The translations under genes were made by a program, and so were the position numbers. Below, piece by piece: positions 34,273-42,640 of a stretch of 64,000 nucleotides of DNA; within the stretch, counting starts at the first letter, position 1; the number at the start of each line of letters is the position of its first letter. The stretch covers positions 1,860,001-1,924,000 of the forward strand of contig OZ243042.1 of the NCBI GenBank assembly GCA_965212085.1. Direction: 5' to 3'. The notes under the pieces were generated by a model. The model had not been told where the DNA came from, searched no databases, and saw only the letters and a list, made by a program, of their open reading frames with translations. The stretch is from JAHRAW01 sp965212085. GTDB lineage: Bacteria; Pseudomonadota; Gammaproteobacteria; Arenicellales; Poriferihabitantaceae.

Positions 34273-35907
34273 ATGTCTAAAAAGTTAAACCCGGTAATAA
34301 TAGTCGGCGGCGGCCTCGCCGGTTTGTCGTTGGCGTTGCGGCTTGCCGACCGCGGCGTCGGCGTTACTATTTTGTCCAAGTCCGAGTTGGAGGAAGGCTC
34401 CACGCGCTATGCCCAGGGCGGAATCGCCGCGGTGCTCGGCGCGGACGACTCGTTTCGTTCCCACATTGACGACACCCTCGACGCCGGCGGCGGGTTGTGC
34501 GACCGGCGCACCGTCGAGTTCGTGGTCAAAAACGCGCCCGGTGCGATTCAGTGGTTGATTGACCGCGGCGTCAGTTTCAGTTTGCGGGACGACGTCGCCG
34601 ACAGCGAGTTTCATCTCACCCGCGAAGGCGGCCACAGCCACCGCCGGGTGGTTCACGCCGCAGACGCCACCGGCGCGGCGGTGGAAGCGACTCTTGAACA
34701 GATGGTGCGCAAACACCCGCGCATTAACTTGCTGGAAAACCACATCGCCATTGACCTCATCACTTCCAAAAAACAGGGCGGTCAACTATCCGTATCCGTA
34801 TCCGCAGCCGGCGCCGCCAACACCTGCCTCGGCCTGTACGCGTTTGATCTGCGGCGCAAACAAGCCATCGCGCTGCCCTGCCGCTATATGGTGCTGGCCA
34901 CCGGCGGCGCCAGCAAGATTTATTTGTACACCAGCAATCCCGACACCTCCACCGGCGACGGCATCGCCATGGCGTGGCGGGCCGGTTGCCGGGTGGCGAA
35001 CATGGAGTTCGTGCAGTTTCATCCCACCTGCCTGTATCACCCCCACGCCAAGTCGCTGCTGATTTCCGAAGCGGTGCGCGGCGAAGGGGGGAAACTGGTG
35101 CACGCCGACGGGCGGCGCTTCATGCCCAAGTACGATGAGCGCGCCGAACTCGCGCCCCGGGACATCGTCGCCCGCGCCATTGACCTGGAAATGAAGATCG
35201 AAGGCTGCGACAACGTGTACCTCGACATCACCCACAAACCAAAAAAATTCATCCTCAAACACTTCCCCAACATCGCCGCGCGCTGCCGGCAACTGGGACT
35301 CGACATGACCTTTGAGCCGCTGCCGGTGGTGCCGGCGGCGCACTACACTTGCGGCGGCGTGGTCACCAACCTCGACGGACAAACCGACATCCACAACCTG
35401 TACGCCATCGGCGAGACCGGCCACACCGGCCTGCACGGCGCCAACCGGCTGGCCAGCAACTCGCTGCTGGAATGTTTGGTGTTTGCCGAGTCCTGCGCCG
35501 GGCGCATCGCAAATGATGCCGGCGGAGCCGGCGGCGGCGATGGGTTTCCAACCCTGCCGAAGTGGGACGAAAGCCAGGTTACCGATCCCGATGAGCGCAT
35601 CGTGGTCTCCCATAACTGGGACGAGTTGCGGCGTTGCATGTGGGACTACGTCGGCATCGTGCGCACCGACAAACGCCTGACCCGCGCCGCCCACCGCATC
35701 GCCCTGCTGCAGGAAGAGATACGCGAGTTTTACAGCAACTTCCGCATCAACAACGACCTCATTGAACTGCGAAACCTCGTGCAGGTGGCGGAACTGACCG
35801 TGCGCAGCGCCATGCTTCGCAAGGAAAGCCGGGGGTTGCACATGACCCGGGACTATCCCCGCGCCGACCAAAGCCGGCCCGCTGCGGACACGGTTTTAAC
35901 GCCTTGA
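34273..35907 (+). CDS. nadB: L-aspartate oxidase
   Basis: 544 residues; flavoprotein that oxidises aspartate to iminoaspartate for NAD synthesis. FAD loop VGGGLAGLSLALRLADRG, RYAQGGIAAVL, and the active-site region GGHSHRRVVHAADATG separate it from fumarate reductases. GETGHTGLHGANRLASNSLLE near residue 385 is also typical. A GGAGGGDG insertion is near residue 418. AT-rich upstream spacer (34133-34272) has TTGACT close to the start and may hold its promoter. Confidence 0.94.
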   Translation: MSKKLNPVIIVGGGLAGLSLALRLADRGVGVTILSKSELEEGSTRYAQGGIAAVLGADDSFRSHIDDTLDAGGGLCDRRTVEFVVKNAPGAIQWLIDRGVSFSLRDDVADSEFHLTREGGHSHRRVVHAADATGAAVEATLEQMVRKHPRINLLENHIAIDLITSKKQGGQLSVSVSAAGAANTCLGLYAFDLRRKQAIALPCRYMVLATGGASKIYLYTSNPDTSTGDGIAMAWRAGCRVANMEFVQFHPTCLYHPHAKSLLISEAVRGEGGKLVHADGRRFMPKYDERAELAPRDIVARAIDLEMKIEGCDNVYLDITHKPKKFILKHFPNIAARCRQLGLDMTFEPLPVVPAAHYTCGGVVTNLDGQTDIHNLYAIGETGHTGLHGANRLASNSLLECLVFAESCAGRIANDAGGAGGGDGFPTLPKWDESQVTDPDERIVVSHNWDELRRCMWDYVGIVRTDKRLTRAAHRIALLQEEIREFYSNFRINNDLIELRNLVQVAELTVRSAMLRKESRGLHMTRDYPRADQSRPAADTVLTP

Positions 35908-35934
35908 GCGGGGGGGGGGGGATTTATTGTCCGC

Positions 35935-36375
35935 TCAGCCGCTTCGTTGCCCGCTTCGTTGGCCGACCCGCAGCACGCGCAGGCGGTGCAGTTGCTCACG
36001 GTGTTGTTCGCCGGACTTGACCACCAGCCGGAACCTTCGCCGGTTTTGTTTCATCAGCAACAACACGCACCAGCCGAGGTTCACCTGGTCAATCAGTTCC
36101 ACCTTGTCGCAACGCCCGCCTCCGATAGCCCGGTGCAACAGCCATTCATCGGCGGCGGTGGCCTCCAGGCGGGTGGCGTTCGCCGCCGCGCGTTGCCGGC
36201 GCAAGTGAAAAATCAGGGAAAGGCCGGCGAGTACTCCAAGCGGCCACGCCAAAGCCCCGTCAACGGCCACCACCAGCAGCGGCAGCGGCGTGCAGTGCAG
36301 CGCGACGATGGCCGCCGTCATCCAGCGTGATGATGCGATGCTAAGCGCGAGGGGCAGATAAAATTTGTTTGACAA
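35935..36375 (-). CDS. ygfX: YgfX-family small membrane protein
   Basis: 146 residues, start probably TTG 36375 overlapping sdhE by 35 bases, or a later ATG at residue 19. Two hydrophobic helices (WMTAAIVALHCTPLPLLVVAV and LAWPLGVLAGLSLIF) followed by a soluble strand-rich part. Placement directly behind sdhE is the conserved arrangement for ygfX (cptA), proposed in E. coli to affect MreB/FtsZ as a toxin; that function is debated. A G12 tract lies between its stop and nadB. Confidence 0.65.
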   Translation of the reverse strand: MSNKFYLPLALSIASSRWMTAAIVALHCTPLPLLVVAVDGALAWPLGVLAGLSLIFHLRRQRAAANATRLEATAADEWLLHRAIGGGRCDKVELIDQVNLGWCVLLLMKQNRRRFRLVVKSGEQHREQLHRLRVLRVGQRSGQRSG

Positions 36376-36619
36376 TGGTTGCCATTCCCTGGTCGGCGGG
36401 GGTTGTGCCGTTGCACAGCCAGTCCGTTAGTTGCGGGTCGGCGCTTTCCAGCAGCCGCTCAAAGCGTTGTTGCCCGGTTGCGCTCAGCGCGCCGTAGTGG
36501 TTATCCAAAAAACCCGACAAAATCACATCCAGTTCTTTGGTTCCCCGGCGGCAGCGCCACGCCAGCCGCTTTTTGCTCCGTTGGTCGCGCTGCAATTCCA
36601 ATTCCAATTCCAATTCCAA
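36341..36619 (-). CDS. sdhE: FAD assembly factor SdhE
   Basis: About 92 residues if TTG 36619 starts it. KKRLAWRCRRGTKELDVIL contains the RGxxE motif needed to attach FAD to SdhA. No ATG is available: the start region is a row of TTG codons formed by a GGAATT hexamer repeat, giving MELELELELQR-like N-termini of variable length. It begins three bases beyond the sdhB stop, so translation is coupled. Length close to the family's 85-95 residues. Confidence 0.88.
   Translation of the reverse strand: MELELELELQRDQRSKKRLAWRCRRGTKELDVILSGFLDNHYGALSATGQQRFERLLESADPQLTDWLCNGTTPADQGMATIVKQILSAPRA
36593..36619 (-). repeat. GGAATT hexamer microsatellite at the sdhE start
   Basis: Four to five copies of GGAATT (coding strand). 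Each unit adds Glu-Leu and a new TTG start codon, so copy-number change keeps the frame while altering the N-terminus and start choice. Confidence 0.8.
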
Positions 36620-36621
36620 TA

Positions 36622-37458
36622 TTAACGCCGCCCGCCCCGGTTTTTTTCGGCGATGGCTTTTTTGATCAGCGCGATCGCCTTGGCCGGGTTCAGGTGCTTG
36701 GGGCAGGTCTTGGTGCAGTTCATGATGGTGTGGCAACGGTACAACTTGAACGTGTCATCTAGCTCCGCGAGCCGTTCATCGGTGGCTTGGTCGCGGCTGT
36801 CGGCGATCCAGCGGTACGCGGTCAGCAACGCCGCCGGGCCGAGGTAGCGGTCCTGATTGGCGAGGTAGCCGTCGCCGTTCCACCAGTAACTCGGACAACT
36901 CGTCGAACAGCACGCGCACACCACGCATTCATAATACCCGTCCAGTTTCTGCCGCTCCTCCTCGGACTGCAAGCGTTCGCGCTCGGGCGCGTCACCGGCT
37001 TGCAACCACGGCTTGACCGCCGCGTACTGGGCGTAAAAATTGTTCATATCAACCACCAGATCCTTGACCACCTGCATGTGCGGGAGCGGGTAGATTTTGA
37101 TGTCGCCCTTGATCTCCGCAGCCGGCTTCAGGCACGCCAGCGTGTTGGTTCCGTCAATGTTCATTGAGCACGAACCGCAAATCCCTTCCCGGCAGGAGCG
37201 GCGAAAGGACAGGGTGCTGTCTATGGCGTTCTTGATGTGGAGAATGACGTCCAGCACCATGGGGCCGCAGGCGTCGAGGTCCACCTCGTAGGTGTCCACG
37301 CGCGGCAGGTTGTTGCCGTCGCCATTGCCGCCGCCATCGCCGCCGCCGTCCGGGTTCCAGCGATACACGCGCACCGTGCGCGGGCGCACCGCGGTTTGGT
37401 CGCGGTAATTTTTACCTTCGACGATTTTAGAGTTGGCGGGTAGGGTGAATTTGGCCAT
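36622..37458 (-). CDS. sdhB: Succinate dehydrogenase iron-sulfur subunit
   Basis: 278 residues, somewhat longer than the usual 235-260. 2Fe-2S cysteines C89, C94, C97 and C109 (CREGICGSC ... LAC), then CVVCACCSTSCP for the 4Fe-4S and CTKTCP for the 3Fe-4S clusters. It carries electrons from SdhA to ubiquinone. A glycine-rich insertion GGGDGGGNGDGNN (residues 38-50) breaks the N-terminal domain loop. An exonuclease gene separates it from sdhA. Confidence 0.95.
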   Translation of the reverse strand: MAKFTLPANSKIVEGKNYRDQTAVRPRTVRVYRWNPDGGGDGGGNGDGNNLPRVDTYEVDLDACGPMVLDVILHIKNAIDSTLSFRRSCREGICGSCSMNIDGTNTLACLKPAAEIKGDIKIYPLPHMQVVKDLVVDMNNFYAQYAAVKPWLQAGDAPERERLQSEEERQKLDGYYECVVCACCSTSCPSYWWNGDGYLANQDRYLGPAALLTAYRWIADSRDQATDERLAELDDTFKLYRCHTIMNCTKTCPKHLNPAKAIALIKKAIAEKNRGGRR

Positions 37459-37491
37459 GGCTATATCGCGTAAATGAATACTGTAAATTTA

Positions 37492-38658
37492 TCATAAACC
37501 TAAACTGGAAAGAAAATCGTTCGCTGAAACTATTTCGATTTTATATGAACGTGCCTTTTGTGCTTTAGTTGACTGCGATTTAATATCTTGTGTAACCAAA
37601 AGATCACAGCCTTTTTTAGTAACCTGTCGAACTGGCTGAAGTCCTCTCTTTGCAGTTTCTGCCTCTAAAAATCCCCGTTCAATTTTTTGATTATCTGAGT
37701 CGACGGCTGTTCCTGTAAAGCATACCCTCGTCCCCTCAGACCATCTGGTACAAACAATATCATCACTAGGAATTTCTTGATGCGCCACACCGAGAGTATC
37801 CGCTACAATATCGATTATTTCCTTTTCCCTTTCAGTAATTATGCCATCTCTTTTGGCACCTGCAATAAGCGTCTGCAAGTACACATCGTGTGCCCAATGA
37901 ATATCATTAGAGTCTAACTCTAATGTTTTTATCAGATCGTTAACTTTATTTTGCTCTCCTGCAGAAATAGTTAAATCAGCCAAAATAGAATTCAACATAT
38001 CCAAGTATTGTAGAATATCTCCCTCTGTAGTCGGGAAGCGAGTATGTATACAGATTTGTTCGATAAGTGATTTTTTTGTTACAACATCTTCTAGCACGCT
38101 ATTTCTCACAACAACATCTTCACAAGGCGGCGCATCGAGTTTGGTGATACTCATCGGTGCCATCTCGCCCTCATATTCTTCAAATGACAACTTGAAAATT
38201 TCGGCTGTGGCTCTCGCATCTGCAAGCGCACTGTGATGATTTTCGTATTTAATACCGAAGCGTTTGGCAGCAAGAATTAGTTTCTCCTTCGTGAGAAGTA
38301 GAGTACATACTCCTATGCCCGGGTTAAAAACGGCTCCCATACGATCATATTCCTGACTAATCATTCTTTGATCGAAAGAGATGTTGTGCGCTACTAACAC
38401 TGATCGATCCAAGTGTTCCGCTAATCTACTTGCAACATATTGAAATGTGGGTGCGCTATCAACCATACTTGCTGTAATATTATGAACATGAACGGCTCCA
38501 ATATCTCGTTCGGGATTAACAAGTGTTTCGAATTCATCGATTATTTCAAGTGTCTCCGAATTTATGTTGACAACAGCAATCTCGCAGATTCTGTCATTTT
38601 TTCCAAAACCTGTTGTTTCAAGGTCAACTACTGAAAATTGTTTAGTTTTTTTAGTCAT
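37492..38658 (-). CDS. DEDDh exonuclease with TerB-like and BRCT domains
   Basis: 388 residues. Residues 8-170: DnaQ-like 3'-5' exonuclease with VDLETTG (D12, E14), HNISFDQ and HSALADARATAEI supplying the DEDDh set. Middle (about 245-300): TerB-like helices with GAKRDGIITEREKEIIDIVA. C-terminal BRCT domain (GTRVCFTGTA ... KKGCDLLVTQD), the type found in DNA ligase and Pol III epsilon-like repair proteins. It lies in the sdh operon between sdhA (22-base gap) and sdhB (33-base gap), same strand, and is far richer in A/T than its neighbours: an inserted gene. Likely DNA repair or defence. Confidence 0.85.
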   Translation of the reverse strand: MTKKTKQFSVVDLETTGFGKNDRICEIAVVNINSETLEIIDEFETLVNPERDIGAVHVHNITASMVDSAPTFQYVASRLAEHLDRSVLVAHNISFDQRMISQEYDRMGAVFNPGIGVCTLLLTKEKLILAAKRFGIKYENHHSALADARATAEIFKLSFEEYEGEMAPMSITKLDAPPCEDVVVRNSVLEDVVTKKSLIEQICIHTRFPTTEGDILQYLDMLNSILADLTISAGEQNKVNDLIKTLELDSNDIHWAHDVYLQTLIAGAKRDGIITEREKEIIDIVADTLGVAHQEIPSDDIVCTRWSEGTRVCFTGTAVDSDNQKIERGFLEAETAKRGLQPVRQVTKKGCDLLVTQDIKSQSTKAQKARSYKIEIVSANDFLSSLGL

Positions 38659-38679
38659 TTCGCTATTGTATAAATATGT

Positions 38680-40491
38680 TCAATAAACCCGCTTCTTCGG
38701 TTTGATGTACTCGACTTCATCGGTCAGAGTATAGTCGTGCACCGGCCGGTAATCTATCACCGGCTGCGCTTCCAGTTCCGATTGCCATACCAGGGTATGC
38801 TTCATCCACTCGGCGTCGTCGCGTTCGGGATAGTCCTCGTGGGCGTGGGCGCCGCGGCTTTCGAGGCGGTTGGCGGCGGCGTCCATGGACACCCGTGCCT
38901 GGCGGAGCAGGTTGTCGAGTTCGAGGGTTTCGGCGAGGTCGGTGTTCCAGATCATCGAGCGGTCGGAAACCCGGACGTCGGCAAAGCGCGCGCACACTTC
39001 GGCGAGTTTTTGTTTGCCTTCCGCCATGATCTCGCCGGTGCGGAAAACCGCGCAATGATCCTGCATGATTTTTTGCATCGCCAGGCGGATTTCGGCGGTC
39101 GGGGTTTCGCCACCGGCGTGGCGGATGCGGTCGAAGCGCGCGATGATTTCTTCGCCGGCGGTTTTCGGCAGCGATGGTTTTGCCGAATCCGGTTTGATGA
39201 GTTCGCGCGCGCGATGGGCGGCGGCGCGTCCGAAGACGACGATGTCCAGCAGCGAGTTCGAGCCCAGTCGGTTGGCGCCGTGCACCGACACGCACGCCGC
39301 CTCGCCGATGGCCATCAAACCGGGAATGAGGTGCTCGGTGTCGCCGTCTTTGAGGGTTACCACCTCGCCGTGGATGTTGGTCTGGATGCCGCCCATGTTG
39401 TAGTGCACGGTCGGCAGCACCGGGATCGGCTCGCGGGTTACGTCAATGCCGGCGAAAATCTGCGCCGACTCCGAAATCCCCGGCAGGCGCTCGGCGAGCA
39501 CTTCGGGGCCGAGGTGTTCGAGGTGCAGGTTGATGTGGTCTTTGTGTTCGCCGACCCCCAGGCCGTCGCGGATTTCCATGGTCATGGAGCGGCTGACCAC
39601 GTCCCGGGAGGCGAGGTCTTTGGCGTTGGGGGCGTAGCGTTCCATGAAGCGCTCGCCCTTGGCGTTGGTCAGGTAGCCGCCTTCGCCGCGCGCGCCTTCG
39701 GTGATCAGGCAGCCGGCGCCGTAGATGCCGGTGGGGTGGAACTGGGTGAACTCCATATCCTGCAGCGGCAGCCCGGCGCGCAGCACCATGCCGCCGCCGT
39801 CTCCGGTGCAGCTGTGGGCCGAGGTGCAGGAAAAATACGCGCGCCCGTAGCCGCCGGTGGCCAGCACCACGATGTTGGCGGCGAAGCGGTGCAAGCGCCC
39901 GCTGTCGAGATCCCAGGCCATGACCCCTTTACATTCGCCGCCTTCCATAATCAGGTCAACGGCGAAGTACTCGATGAAAAACTCGGCGTGGTGCTTGAGG
40001 GATTGCTGGTAGAGGGTGTGCAGGATGGCGTGGCCGGTGCGGTCGGCGGCGGCGCAGGTGCGCTGGGCCTGGCCTTCGCCGAAATGCGTGGTCATGCCGC
40101 CGAACGCGCGCTGGTAGATTTTGCCTTCGGGGGTGCGCGAGAACGGCACGCCGTAATGCTCGAGTTCGATGACCGCGTCGGCGGCTTCCTTGCACATATA
40201 TTCGATGGCGTCCTGGTCGCCGAGCCAGTCCGAGCCTTTGACCGTGTCGTACATATGCCAGCGCCAGTCGTCCTCGCCCATGTTGCCGAGCGCGGCGCTC
40301 ATCCCGCCCTGGGCGGCGACGGTGTGGCTGCGGGTCGGGAACAGTTTGGTGATGCAGGCGGTGCTCAGCCCTTCCATGGCCATGCCGAAGGTGGCGCGCA
40401 GGCCGGAACCGCCGGCGCCGACCACGACCACGTCGTACTGGTGATCGGTAACGGGATAGGCTTCGGTCATGGTGGTCATCTTGTGGGTCAT
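38680..40491 (-). CDS. sdhA: Succinate dehydrogenase flavoprotein subunit
   Basis: 603 residues. VVVVGAGGSGLRATFGMAMEG binds FAD; H56 in TRSHTVAAQGG carries the covalent flavin; the catalytic region HPTGIYGAGCLITEGARGEGG is complete. Start could be the first, fifth or eighth codon (all ATG). Ends KPKKRVY as in proteobacterial SdhA. Follows sdhD by eight bases. Confidence 0.97.
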   Translation of the reverse strand: MTHKMTTMTEAYPVTDHQYDVVVVGAGGSGLRATFGMAMEGLSTACITKLFPTRSHTVAAQGGMSAALGNMGEDDWRWHMYDTVKGSDWLGDQDAIEYMCKEAADAVIELEHYGVPFSRTPEGKIYQRAFGGMTTHFGEGQAQRTCAAADRTGHAILHTLYQQSLKHHAEFFIEYFAVDLIMEGGECKGVMAWDLDSGRLHRFAANIVVLATGGYGRAYFSCTSAHSCTGDGGGMVLRAGLPLQDMEFTQFHPTGIYGAGCLITEGARGEGGYLTNAKGERFMERYAPNAKDLASRDVVSRSMTMEIRDGLGVGEHKDHINLHLEHLGPEVLAERLPGISESAQIFAGIDVTREPIPVLPTVHYNMGGIQTNIHGEVVTLKDGDTEHLIPGLMAIGEAACVSVHGANRLGSNSLLDIVVFGRAAAHRARELIKPDSAKPSLPKTAGEEIIARFDRIRHAGGETPTAEIRLAMQKIMQDHCAVFRTGEIMAEGKQKLAEVCARFADVRVSDRSMIWNTDLAETLELDNLLRQARVSMDAAANRLESRGAHAHEDYPERDDAEWMKHTLVWQSELEAQPVIDYRPVHDYTLTDEVEYIKPKKRVY

Positions 40492-40498
40492 CTTGTCA

Positions 40499-40855
40499 TC
40501 ACCAAAACGCGATGCGCAGCACCGAAAGCACCGCCACGATCCCGCCCAGCCCGTTGACCGCCTGCATCACCAGCAGGATTTTGCGGCGCGTTCCGTGGGA
40601 TGAAACATAGTCTTCAATGATGACCTGCAAGCCGAGTTGGGCGTGGAAAAACAGGAACACCAGGTAGGCGATGAGCGCGGTTGCGACCGGGGGTTGGGCG
40701 ATCCACGCCGTGGCCGCGCGGTGGCCGTCGCCGATGTGTCCGAGGATGGCGAACATAAACCACAAGGTGAGCGGAATCAGCGCCAGCGCGGAAACCCGCT
40801 GCAGCCACCAGTGCCGGGAGCCTTGCTGCGAAGTTTTCCCTTGCGCCGGGTGCAT
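40499..40855 (-). CDS. sdhD: Succinate dehydrogenase membrane anchor subunit D
   Basis: 118 residues from ATG 40855; the longer open frame upstream is a shadow of sdhC. Three membrane segments (LQRVSALALIPLTLWFMFAI, VATALIAYLVFLFFHAQLGL, LVMQAVNGLGGIVAVLSVL). HAQLGLQVIIEDYVSS contains the conserved histidine and aspartate/tyrosine near haem b and the quinone site. Confidence 0.92.
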   Translation of the reverse strand: MHPAQGKTSQQGSRHWWLQRVSALALIPLTLWFMFAILGHIGDGHRAATAWIAQPPVATALIAYLVFLFFHAQLGLQVIIEDYVSSHGTRRKILLVMQAVNGLGGIVAVLSVLRIAFW

Positions 40856-40860
40856 GCCGC

Positions 40861-41232
40861 TCACGCCAGCCACGCCAGCAGGGTCAGCCCCAGCGAGGCG
40901 GCCACGACGATTTTTCCGCTCAGGTAGGCGGCGGGCAACTCGAAGCCGTAGCCGGCATCCCAGACCAGGTGGCGGATGCCGTTGCAGAGGTGGTAAAAGG
41001 TGCACAACGTCCACGCAAACAACAGCGCCTGCCCCGGCCACGAAGCGAAAAACCCGCGGGCGATCCGGTAGTCCGCCGGGCCGCCGGCAACGGCCCACAA
41101 CCACCAGGCGAACAACAACGCGCCGATGGCCATGATGACGCCGGCACCCCGGTGCAGGATGGACAGCACCGAGGTCAACTGGGGCCGGTAGACCTGCAAA
41201 TGGGGGGACAGCGGGCGCTGGGGTGGGGACAA
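40861..41232 (-). CDS. sdhC: Succinate dehydrogenase cytochrome b556 subunit
   Basis: 123 residues beginning at TTG 41232, chosen because GAGG stands nine bases before it and the product then starts LSPPQRPLSPHLQVYRPQL, aligning with family N-termini. RPLSPHLQVYR, SILHRGAGV and FYHLCNGIRHLVWD (haem ligand) are present, with three membrane helices. First gene of sdhCDA-[exonuclease]-B-E-ygfX; promoter lies in 41233-41455, shared with divergent ygfZ. Confidence 0.9.
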   Translation of the reverse strand: MSPPQRPLSPHLQVYRPQLTSVLSILHRGAGVIMAIGALLFAWWLWAVAGGPADYRIARGFFASWPGQALLFAWTLCTFYHLCNGIRHLVWDAGYGFELPAAYLSGKIVVAASLGLTLLAWLA

Positions 41233-41455
41233 TCCGGGTACCTCGGTTGACGGGTTCGGGCTAATATACAAGCAAACCGCCGTCAAGAAAACCGGGATAT
41301 TTTCCCCGCCGGCGCGTTTCGGGGAGCCGCTGGCGGCGGTCCCCGATTTGCCCCGGCCCCGAAATACTTTCATCCGCCGGCCCCGGTTATGGGAAAATAC
41401 CCGTTGATGCGGCGCATTGACGCCACCGGAACATTTTCATACCGCCCTCACCACC

Positions 41456-42412
41456 ATGACCAACCCCGCGAAAACCGGCCTCGAAGCCCTGACCGGCGAC
41501 GTAGTCGTCGCCGACCTCAGCTCCCTGGCCCTCATTGAAGTGCGCGGCGATGACGCGCAGTCGTTTCTCCAGGGTCAGTTGAGCAACGACGTGGACGCCA
41601 TCGGCCACGGGTCGGGCGGGGCGAGGCCCTCCCAGTTGAACGCCTATTGCAACCCCAAAGGCCGGGTGCTGGCGGTGCTCCGGCTGGTGCGCCACGCCGG
41701 TGGGTTTTGGATGCTGGCACCCGCCGGGTTGGCGGATGGACTGGTCAAGCGCCTGAAAATGTACGTGCTGCGGGCCAAAGTTGACATCGCATTGCAGCCG
41801 GAAATGGCGCTGCTGGGCCTGATCAACGGCGATGATGCCGATGTTGGCGATGGCATTGAGCGCCTACTCCTCGGTGGCACTGGCGGTGTCGGCGGCGGTA
41901 TTGGCTCCCGGCAAATCCTGCTGGGGGAGAAGCAGGTCATGGATTCTTTCGTGCGCGCCGGCGGGCATGAACCCGAACCCGATGACGATCTATGGCGTCT
42001 CGCCGACATCCGCTCCGGCATTCCCCAGGTCTATGCACAGACCGCCGAGGCGTTCATTCCGCAGATGATCAACCTCGATCTGGTGGACGGCCTCAGTTTC
42101 ACCAAGGGCTGCTATCCCGGCCAGGAAATCGTTGCGCGGCTGCGCTACCGTGGCAAGGCAAAACAGCGGATGCTGGCCGGCACCGTGAGCGGCGTCGAGA
42201 ACCTTGCGCCCGGCGCCCCCGTTTACGCGGAGCAGCGCGGGGATCAAAAAGCCGGGGTGGTGGTGGATGCGGTCAAGACGGGCGACGGCGAATATACCCT
42301 CAGCGCCACCGCGCCGGCGAATCTGGCTGAAGCCGGGACGCTGCTGGTTGGTTCGGCTTCGGGTTCCGCGTTGATTCGAATTCCGCTTCCGTACTCCGTG
42401 CCAACGGAATAA
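41456..42412 (+). CDS. ygfZ: Folate-binding Fe-S protein maturation factor YgfZ
   Basis: 318 residues from ATG 41456. GcvT-like fold; the signature KGCYPGQEIVARLRYRG is exact, with the cysteine required in E. coli for repair of Fe-S enzymes. Divergent from the sdh operon, a frequent pairing. A glycine-rich loop (LLLGGTGGVGGGIGSR) is another repeat expansion. Confidence 0.93.
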   Translation: MTNPAKTGLEALTGDVVVADLSSLALIEVRGDDAQSFLQGQLSNDVDAIGHGSGGARPSQLNAYCNPKGRVLAVLRLVRHAGGFWMLAPAGLADGLVKRLKMYVLRAKVDIALQPEMALLGLINGDDADVGDGIERLLLGGTGGVGGGIGSRQILLGEKQVMDSFVRAGGHEPEPDDDLWRLADIRSGIPQVYAQTAEAFIPQMINLDLVDGLSFTKGCYPGQEIVARLRYRGKAKQRMLAGTVSGVENLAPGAPVYAEQRGDQKAGVVVDAVKTGDGEYTLSATAPANLAEAGTLLVGSASGSALIRIPLPYSVPTE

Positions 42413-42445
42413 GCCGGCGGCGATTGCTGACCTTGCGAAGGGAAG

Positions 42446-42640
42446 TATGCGCGTGACGCGCTTTTGCGGGGGGGAGACCCCCCGCACCCCCCTTTGCGGC
42501 GCGGGGAAACTCCTGTTTCCAGCGCCGCGCGCACATCCCTGTGCGCGACAGCCGGCTATCGCCGGGCCGAAAAAGCGGGATTCCCGATACGATGAAAAAT
42601 ATAATCGCCGGTGCTCCTTGTTTTTCTATCGTTCGGGGGG
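42446..42640 (-). repeat. Family-C repeat copy 6 joined to hairpin B
   Basis: In reverse orientation: C block with GCGCGTGACGCGC, GGGGGGAGACCCCCC, GGAAACTCCTGTTTCC and GCGCACATCCCTGTGCGC, then B with ATTCCCGATACGATGAAAAA and TTTTTCTATCGTTCGGG. The mutS stop codon (42626-42628) lies in arm B. Confidence 0.8.

Noticed and set aside
36622..36736. Longer SdhE N-terminus from 36736
   Set aside because: The added part is antisense-free but overlaps sdhB coding sequence in another frame and reads as a His/Gln-rich shadow; SdhE family length favours the TTG region.
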